DNA of 24,797 nucleotides from Bondarzewia mesenterica. Its lineage: Eukaryota; Basidiomycota; Agaricomycetes; Russulales; Bondarzewiaceae. The notes below the pieces were generated by a model. The model ran no database searches. It was not told where the DNA came from and was given only the letters and a program-made list of their open reading frames with translations. The position numbers and the translations under genes were made by a program. The DNA lies in NCBI GenBank assembly GCA_004802705.1, contig SGPL01000489.1, forward strand, positions 1 to 24,797, given 5' to 3'. Within the stretch, counting starts at the first letter, position 1. Every line of letters starts with the position of its first letter. Shown in pieces: positions 17,561-24,797 of the stretch.

Positions 17561-20500
17561 TCATGCTTTTGCGTCAGGGAACAATTCTTTCCGTACCTCA
17601 TCTGCCTCCGTCTCCTCCTCATCCATCGGCCCTTCCGGTTTATGATGCGCAGACTCTGGCTCAGACGCGACTGAGTTATTGTCCGACGACGGCGATACAG
17701 TATTGGTTTCCGCCTCGCTGGCAGATTGCGATCGGAGGACTTCCGATGACGATTCGACAGCAGCATCGTTCGATGCTTTCTGCTGCTCTGCGGCAGGCAT
17801 AGGTGTGGCAGAGATACTGACGGTGCTGATCACCTTCTCTTCGGCGACCTCCTCTTCTCCCTTCACGCGAATATGAGCTTCGCTCTTGATGTCTTTCCTG
17901 GCCTCCTGCGCGAAAATGTCCCGTCCAGGTTCGGCCTTGGCGGGATCGACGTAGGTCTCCTGCGCTTCAGGTGGTGGCGCATTGTCGTTTTGACCCAGCT
18001 TGTCTTCAACGACGATCGCGCCGCGGCCGCCAGGCTCGCCCCCAACCGTTGCGACGGGCACGCTTGACTTTTGAGGAGTGGCGATGATGCCGCCGGTATA
18101 TTGAGAATACTGGATAAAAACGAGCATTGCACGTGAGAAAGATGATTTACACAAAGTGGTGCAAGTACGCACGTCGTCGTAGAAATCGTTGCTGGAAAAA
18201 AACCCCAGGTTAATCATGTGAAAAAAATTCTTGGTTTAGATTAAACAAGTCGGTAACACACCAGCTAAAGTCCCAGGTCTTCAACCACCTCGCATTGTTG
18301 CATTTCGCCTTCGTCCAGGGGCTGCCATATGCCAACGGACTGAAGATGGAGAAATTCCAGATTGCAAGGATCGCAAGGACGGCTGCGATTTGCAGACGGA
18401 CGCGTGGGCGGAGCATGGAGGTCAACAAGTCAAACACAGCGCAAAACTGGAGGATGGCGAAATAGAGGGCAGGGAAGTAGTGGTGCAGGAAGAGTTGGCG
18501 GCCCATGAGGAAGAATGGCAAGTAATGCAGGCCCCAGCCGACGAATAGAAATCCGCAGAGAGTGTCGTATTTCACTACTTTCGCTGCAAACAGGAAAAAC
18601 CGTCGGACAAGGCACGTTGACGAGCGATGCGGACGTACTGTTTTCAAAGTCCCTGTAGCCTCGTTTGGCACGCAGGATGAGCAGGCCACGAACGGCCATG
18701 TAGGCGAACATAGCCGCCGTGCTCAACCACCACACCATCGGATTGCCGATGAGGTAGATTTGGCGATGGTCTTTTACCCAGAAATTCTTAGGAAAATGAG
18801 CTCATAAGACATCGATTTCCGGGCGATACTAGAGAGAGATGCTCACGATACCGCGGCGCAGACGCGGCCATGAATCCGGGCGAGAGTCGAAAGTATGACG
18901 ATCTGTCAGGCCCGCGTTGGTTTGCCACATTACCCTCTGCAGCTCCGTGAACTTGGAGAAGAAGCCGGGTAACCTGTAGTTGACCTTCGGTGCGTTCGCG
19001 GGCACTGAAAATCAAGGAAACTCGATGTCGCGGATAAGGAGAATCATGAAGCAGGCTCACGGTGAGGATGAATGTTAGTCTCGACAATCCAGAGGGAGTT
19101 GGCTTTAACAGCGTTCTTGTTGCATGTCACCTCCTGCTGCTCGAAACCCCACGTCGGAAGCTTAATCTTGTGAGAGAAGAGATAGCACCCGGTCAACGCA
19201 TGGCGAAGTCGGAATTGGGTTCGTAATGTCCGCAAACGCTTGCTCGATTGGGGATCTCGCCGGTCCCCTTTTTCGATCTCCACAAGCCAATCATCGTTCA
19301 TGTCTCCCGCAAAATCGGGCATCCCATACGCGGAAACCTCGTTCTGGAAGTCTACCTCGGACACTGGGGGACGGAAATCATGCGAATGCAAGCTTTTGTC
19401 GGTGGTAATGTGGCGGAGCTTGATGCGCGCGCCGTTCTCAATGTAGTGCAAGTGATCCAACGATTCCCAGTCCTTCCAGGGCAGACCTTCTTGGCTTGCA
19501 TTGGCGATGCGCCAGTCGTTGTTTTGGTCTCGGTGGGGGTACAGAGTAATCTGTTGTTCTACGAAACACCACGTCAGTGCAAACTGAGCAGTAGTGAATA
19601 CGACGAGACGTACGTTGACTTCCGCCGGGATAATTGTGCGCATGCGAATGGAGGTAGCCGCCTTGCGTGTTGACATGACGAATAGTGATCTGGGAACCAA
19701 GAGCGACATCTGTTCGAAGTGGTTAGCAATCTTCAACAAGACGCCAAGAAGCCTTCACACCTGCGTAAGTATCCTCCATGCTATGACCGCCTAACGTGTG
19801 CTGAAACTCCGCGCTCATAAATCCATCACCCTCGCCCGAATTTTCCAAGACCAAGAAATGGATTTCAAACATGGCCATGTAAAACAAAATGGGGACGAGG
19901 ATGAGGCAGACGGCCCTCGTCCAGAAGTGTTTAATCCACAGCTTCGGCGGCACGCGCACATCTCCCAGAAGCGTCCATAGTTGTTTCAAGGTACCAAGGC
20001 CGATAGTCGCAATCGTGAACAAGCCTACCCACTTGCTGCTGACGACCGCACCCAGTGACAAGCCTGTAAGCGTGAGCCAGACCCACCAACTCTCCGTGAA
20101 CGGTTCATGCTTGTCCTCGTTGCAAAATCCAGTCCAGAAGAAGATCGTCAGCGCAGTAAAGAATATGAGGGGAGAATCCAGGAGGATGTGCCGTGACTGT
20201 GTAATCATGCCGTTTTCGAAAGTGATGAGGAGGGAGGCCAGGAGTGCGGTAGTCGCACGACAGTCGAGGCCGCGCAAAGTGAGGTAGGAAAGGGGGATGG
20301 TAGCAATGCCTAATAGTGCAGGAACCATGCGCATCGCGACGTATGGGACGCGCTCATACACTCTGAGAAATGGTGGTTAACCACTGATGCTGGAATCGGT
20401 TCCAGCTGACGCAGTACCGTATTTCAGAGACGAGACGTCAAGACTCACTTTCCAATATCCTTGAAATCAAAATCTCCATCGAATCCAAAGATGAATGCAG

Positions 20501-20926
20501 CCAATGTGATGAGAAGTTTTGCTAATGGGGGATGCACGTCTACGAAATAGCGGGTCTTGATGTATCTTGCTGCGAACTTGCCGAAATGTACCTCATCGAA
20601 TCTGAGGCCAAGATCAGTCCACAGTGAAGAGCACAAATAACTGCCACGCACACAACACTGTCTGGCTTTGATATCCGGAACAGCCGCACGCCAGCCGCGA
20701 TGACTAGAACGACGGCCAGCAGCTTCCACTCTCCCGATGTGATATCGTAGCCTCCTGGAGCGAATCCGGACTTGCGCGATGGTCCATAGCCACGCGATGC
20801 TGCAGCGCGACGTTCATCGGCATCTAAATGGTGTTTACTGGGTGCAGGAAAGCGCTGTGAAGGCGCAGCATGTGGAAGGCCGGGTGGGGGAGAGGCGGGG
20901 CGNCGCGCGCGGACGCTTGCTGCCAT
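17561..20926 (-). CDS. PMT2: Dolichyl-phosphate-mannose protein O-mannosyltransferase, Pmt2 type
   Basis: Pmt2 transfers mannose from dolichyl phosphate to Ser/Thr of secretory proteins in the ER membrane, usually as a heterodimer with a Pmt1-type partner. Ten minus-strand exons give 939 residues: 20652-20926, 20449-20601, 19761-20362, 19614-19709, 19061-19558, 18847-19004, 18639-18786, 18262-18583, 18173-18191 and 17561-18109; introns are 50-86 nt. The catalytic loop has FDEVHFGKFAARYI with the acidic pair D94-E95, then YFVDVHPPLAKLLITL. SSKWVGLFTIATIGLGTL follows. The MIR region (about 345-535) has TIRHVNTQGGYLHSHAHNYP and QQITLYPHRDQNNDW, a Pmt2 rather than Pmt4 signature. APKVNYRLPGFFSKF, NFWVKDHRQIYLIGNP and FLMGRQLFLHHYFPAL mark the C-terminal membrane half. 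A tail of about 180 acidic, Ser/Pro-rich residues (758-939) goes well beyond yeast Pmt2 (759 residues). One codon near the start is ambiguous (20903). Confidence 0.97.
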
Positions 20927-21789
20927 GAAATAAAGGAGCGACGATTATTAGCTTTATAAATTGCCGAACTGAATGTTATGGAATGGGGAGAGAATGGTGG
21001 AGCAAAGGTTGAAGTTGATGGTGGTTAAAGAACAACTTGGAATTGTTGTGGCCGCCCGGCGGCGCCAGCACATCGCAGCTTCTACTTTACATGTCCGATT
21101 TTGGTTATGCGCAGTTCTTGATACAAATTGACTACACTCAGCTACGTCTGGATGGCCATGCAGAACTCGTCAACCACAATCATCGCTATGTAAATTGCTT
21201 CAAAGATGGTCTTTGCGAACCTCTCGAATACAAAAAAGAGGCAGCCCACTGGCTATACCGCGGCAATCGGAGGCGACAGCAAGAGTTCTGAGATGCTACG
21301 TAGCGCTCAATGCTCATGTTGCAACGTCTGACGCTCGCGCGAGCCTGAAATGAAATTGGTCAACCTCGGACGACGAGCTGCTGCTTGTCCAACGCAAGCG
21401 GAGGCAGGGAGCAGTAACTGAGTGGGTTTGATGCTAGGTGAGCATCCGGAACGTTCATCCTCCGAAGCTTTCGATATCTATCCTTCACTTTGTCTCTTTT
21501 CAGACGATCTCTGCCTCGAAAATTCTGCCGTCCATTCGACCGGAAATTATGCCGGAAGAATCGCTCCCTTTGCCCAGCGCCTCCGATTGCAACAATACTC
21601 ACACATCACCTACCCCTTTTACAAACCCAGTGTGTTTGACTCTGCATACCTACGACCCCCTCTATGACCAGACATTCTAATCAACTTACCTGCATGATTT
21701 GGAAAGTCTGCTGCGTCGGCTGATCGGTGCACTAGTTGACATTCCAGAGGTTGACACTCACAACTTTGAAGAGGACCCCTGAAGCCCAG

Positions 21790-21886
21790 CCAAAGGTATG
21801 TGTGCGCCGAAGGGGTCGACTTGCGCCCACTTGGGCGGGCCTGCGGGCCCGTCCGACTACCAACAAGCGCACATACCTCGCTTTGG
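21790..21886. repeat. Nested inverted repeat with GC-rich inner hairpin
   Basis: Outer arms 21790-21807 and 21867-21886 pair through ccaaa/tttgg, ggtatgtg/cacatacc and cgc/gcg with two small bulges. Inside them an inner stem pairs 21833-21841 with 21846-21854 (gggcgggcc against ggcccgtcc, one G-T wobble) around the 4-nt loop tgcg. The whole could fold as one branched structure. Confidence 0.5.
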
Positions 21887-21921
21887 GACCGTCTGACTAC
21901 CGGTACTTGCAACATACCTCC
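21851..21921. repeat. Diverged tandem direct repeat
   Basis: Two copies about 40 nt apart share the pattern cgtcYgactacc followed by acatacctc: the first begins near 21851, the second near 21890. The 3' arm of the nested inverted repeat is part of the first copy. Confidence 0.45.
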
Positions 21922-22599
21922 AAAAAATCGCCAGATATTCTAGAAAATTGGACCCCCCCCCGTCTCTCCCACGTCAGAGCGTCGAGTGCTTTCGCTGCCT
22001 TCAAGATCCCTGCGAGCTAACTCTTGAGAGCTATAAGGTTATTGAAGTCTGACTGTCTTGATGCGCAATCAACATGTTCTGACGCCCGAGGCGTGCTAGC
22101 GGGAAATTGAGAGCAACGGTGTGATAAGGGAAGAATCGGGAGATTTTGACGGAACGTACGAAATTAAGATGGTGAACTGTTGTCCAAAAACTGGTTGGAA
22201 GACTTGACGGCGATGTACGACACGGCGGATGAAAATTATTTTTCAACACGAGAAACCGCTGTAAACAGAAAAAAAAAACCTAGTCTCGTGAGATCCAGGT
22301 TCGGGTCTGACTTATGTCCCCGAAACACACTAACGGGTCACGCCTGAACGAAGGTTGCCATAACATTTGGGCCAAATTTTGGCCTTTAACTAGCTTTCAC
22401 TACCGGCACCTCCACAGAGCTCGAGCGCTATGCGCCGTTCAATTGACCATCGGCAGGCACACATACCTTTGACTGTGCTTTTGGGGGCCCTCTTCGAAAG
22501 CGCCGGTCTACATATTGAACAACAATACCTCACCGCACGCATTCGACCAAGACTCAAGTTGAGGCAGAGTACTACACCGCTTCCCATCGTCCCTACATC

Positions 22600-24797
22600 A
22601 TGAACAGCCAAGCCACTGAGCACGTCAGCTCTGGAGGAGACCATCGTCCACCAGCAGCGGATTCCGTGACTGGGCTTATCGCCCACTTATCAGGTGGGTC
22701 GCTGGGCGGGAGATGGCGGTCGAACCTCCACGGCTCATCTCGCTGACAGGTATCGAGGTCATGGGCGCACTGGAGAAGAAGAGGCCAAGTATAAGACCCG
22801 ACCATTATGTCGTAGTCTGCATTGATGCCGAGAAAAGATGGAAGTCGAAGAAGAAACGGTTTGGAGGTGGGTCGCCTCGCTGGGACGAGGAGTCACGACT
22901 GTGAGCCTCCTCTGTGTTGATCGCTCTCGTTCGGCCTTCGGCTCAACATCTGACTGATCGCTCATCTTGGCTTTCTAGTCCTTTCCGACCGTCATCTGTG
23001 ATCAAGGTCGAGATCTTTCGTGAAAGCCTTCTAGCTTCCCTCTTCCCTCGCAAACGATATCTAGTCGGAAGATATTCTGGGAAAGTGAGCGAATTGCTCG
23101 AGAATGGTGGGTTTATCGACTATCATGCATTTGTGGTGGAGGCTGACGATCGACATAGGATCAGATATGGTCCTTGATCTGACAGACGACACCGGTGCCA
23201 AGATCCAGACCCAAATCAAGATGCAGTTTTCGCTCGTTTCCGACTCTGTTAAAGATACGATGGGAAGGATCAAACATGCGACATCTCGTCTCGACGATAG
23301 CAACGTGCTTACCACCATTTCTGGAACCATCGACGCTGGGGCATCCGCGGCACAGACGGGGTACGAGGCTGGACAAGCATTGGGAAGTTGCGTCAAGCCT
23401 CTTGGGCAAGCGTTGGAGGTCATGGCGAGATTGTTGCAAACTTTCAGTGACGTCCGTCAGTTCCATCTGTCTATCTTGCGTGCAATATGAACATGATCAT
23501 TACAATTGACAGGCACATCCGATTTTGAAGGTCTCCTCCACTGTTCTACTATCTGTATACGAGGCGAGTGGTTACCCCCAAAAATGATGAAATAAGCTCA
23601 AAAAATGATTCGATGTAGGCAATGAAAGCACAGGGACTTCAAGACGATGCCGTTCGAATTTTGGCAGAGAGCCTGTACGAGATGCTCGGCGCAGCCAAAG
23701 AATGTCCAGACTTGACGGCGATCAGTGGCACCGAGAATGTCATAGAGGAGATCGGTCGCGCATCCTTGGAGGTTGCGTCTGTCATTGACGAGTACACGAA
23801 ATTGTCATTCAGTGGTGAGTCAGGGCCATGACTTTGTCGTTCCCTGATATACGATCATTCAACCGACGGCGAACGTCCCGCAGGACGAACATTGCGTTCC
23901 GCGTTGTCCTCCAATATTGCAAACCAGGTTCAGCAATGCCAAAGACGTTGCGACGATCTGACGAAGAAGTTTGATCGAAGAGTGGCAGTCACCACACACA
24001 AAGACGGTATGTACCGTTCCCTTTGGGCATCAAATTCGAGGGAGCTTAATTTTGTCGATGGCCATAGTTGCAGTGACACGAGACGGCGTGGGGGAGTTGC
24101 GAGTGGGTATGTACGCAGTCTGACTCGGTCGATTATCATGAAGTTGATAATTCTGGATTTTAGACGCCTTGCGCGATAAGATTTATCAATGGTTATCCGC
24201 ACCCGATCCGTCCGTCAACTACATTGAAGCGCGCGAGAAGTTTACACTCGAGACGGGCAAATGGTTTATCGACGGGAGACGGTTCGCAGACTGGAAGGAG
24301 AAAGCAGGCTCATTCCTCTGGATCTATGGAATGCGTGAGTCTTCCCTTCGGATTTGGCAGCTGGAACAAGTTCTGAGTCGGTGAAATAGCGGGGTCCGGC
24401 AAAACCATCTTATCGTGAGCATCCTGGAATGCTACGAGTCACGTAGGTGGTTGTGTGCTGACTTGGCAGACAGTTCGTCTGCTATAGAACACATCGAGCC
24501 TCATTGCGATCAGGATGCATCGCGTGCATTTGCGTATTTCTTCTTCGACTCGAGGGACTCTCAGGAGGAGCGACAGCTACACGATAAGCTCATCCGCTCA
24601 CTCATCAAGCAACTATCCGCGAAACCTCACAACCTTTCTGATGCTTTGGTGAAATTATACGATAATGGCCAGCACCAGCCTCTCGCCAAGAACCTCGAAG
24701 AAACGCTCCAACTTATCATCCAAGAATTTGAGGATGTCTACATCGTTATTGATGCCCTCGATGAATGTCACCAGAGATCAAGATCCAAACTCTTAAA
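22600..24797 (+). CDS. NACHT STAND NTPase with C2-like N-terminus, NLR-like (partial)
   Basis: Fungal NACHT STAND proteins are candidate intracellular sensors for non-self recognition and programmed cell death. Ten introns are visible and the gene runs off the right edge. Exons: 22600-22693, 22750-22900, 22979-23106, 23159-23451, 23513-23563, 23619-23814, 23884-24006, 24068-24106, 24164-24334, 24390-24414 and 24474 to the edge, giving 531 residues so far. Residues about 22-125 look C2-like: RPDHYVVVCIDAEKRWKSKK, GGSPRWDEES, RPSSVIKVEIFRESLL, LVGRYSGKVSELL. A helical region follows (ISGTIDAGASAAQTGYEAGQ, ILAESLYEMLGAAKE). The pre-NACHT motif is TGKWFIDGRRFADWKEKAGS, FLWIYGM, then Walker A PGSGKT (416-421) and Walker B VYIVIDALDEC (512-522). 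The intron after 23563 appears to be GC-AG. The C-terminal repeats typical of such proteins are outside the window. The NACHT call is firm; the C2 call is by pattern. Confidence 0.9.

Larger units (their letters stand above)
20927..22599. other. Intergenic between divergent PMT2 and NACHT gene, with structured repeats
   Basis: No gene is supported in these 1.7 kb. Short open frames on both strands around 21360-22020 overlap each other and lack family features. A nested inverted repeat lies at 21790-21886 with a diverged direct repeat beside it. A C tract of nine bases lies at 21953-21961, and a 7-bp palindrome around one base (ggccaaa/tttggcc) at 22370-22384. Both flanking genes start here in opposite directions, so promoters for both are expected at the two ends. 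Confidence 0.5.

Noticed and set aside
21422..22020. Overlapping short frames on both strands
   Set aside because: They overlap each other in several frames and show no recognisable content.
1..24797. CRISPR array, bacterial operons, rRNA, intact transposon or virus
   Set aside because: Introns, gene families and spacing are eukaryotic; no arrays, rRNA, transposase, reverse transcriptase or viral motifs were seen.

Overview
The window is nuclear DNA from a filamentous basidiomycete, most likely an Agaricomycete. Genes are close together and are split by many short introns (about 50-145 nt, mostly GT-AG). The F-box-like and NACHT genes belong to families expanded in mushroom-forming fungi. 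Identifications come from reading the translated sequence against remembered family features; no database search was run.

Layout, left to right. About 1-970 holds no recognisable gene. 975-1463 (+) is the C-terminal two thirds of an ESCRT-II Vps22/SNF8 homologue, broken by several frame changes. 1979-2804 (-) is ribosomal protein eL20 (RPL20), with an intron in its 5' UTR. 3304-4862 (-) is CSN5, the COP9 signalosome isopeptidase, in eight exons. About 4863-8790 is gene-poor, with one doubtful ORF and some strong inverted repeats. 8791-10069 (-) is an F-box-like gene with one frameshift. 10590-11997 (+) is cyclin C of the Mediator CDK8 module, in five exons. 12790-13419 and 13809-14575 (+) look like a tandem pair of unknown, related two-exon genes. 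15435-17080 (+) is a four-exon gene of unknown function. 17561-20926 (-) is a Pmt2-type protein O-mannosyltransferase in ten exons, one of only 19 nt. About 20927-22599 is non-coding apart from structured repeats. 22600 to the right edge (+) is the 5' part of a NACHT STAND (NLR-like) gene with a C2-like N-terminus.

The recognised genes are housekeeping or regulatory: endosomal sorting, translation, neddylation control, transcription and secretory glycosylation. They sit beside lineage-specific genes (F-box, NLR-like, orphans). Nothing suggests one pathway or a cluster; this is an ordinary eukaryotic gene neighbourhood. The points most worth a second look are the C2-NACHT gene with its P-loop on a micro-exon, the tandem orphan pair, the disrupted SNF8 and F-box frames, and the structured repeats in non-coding DNA.
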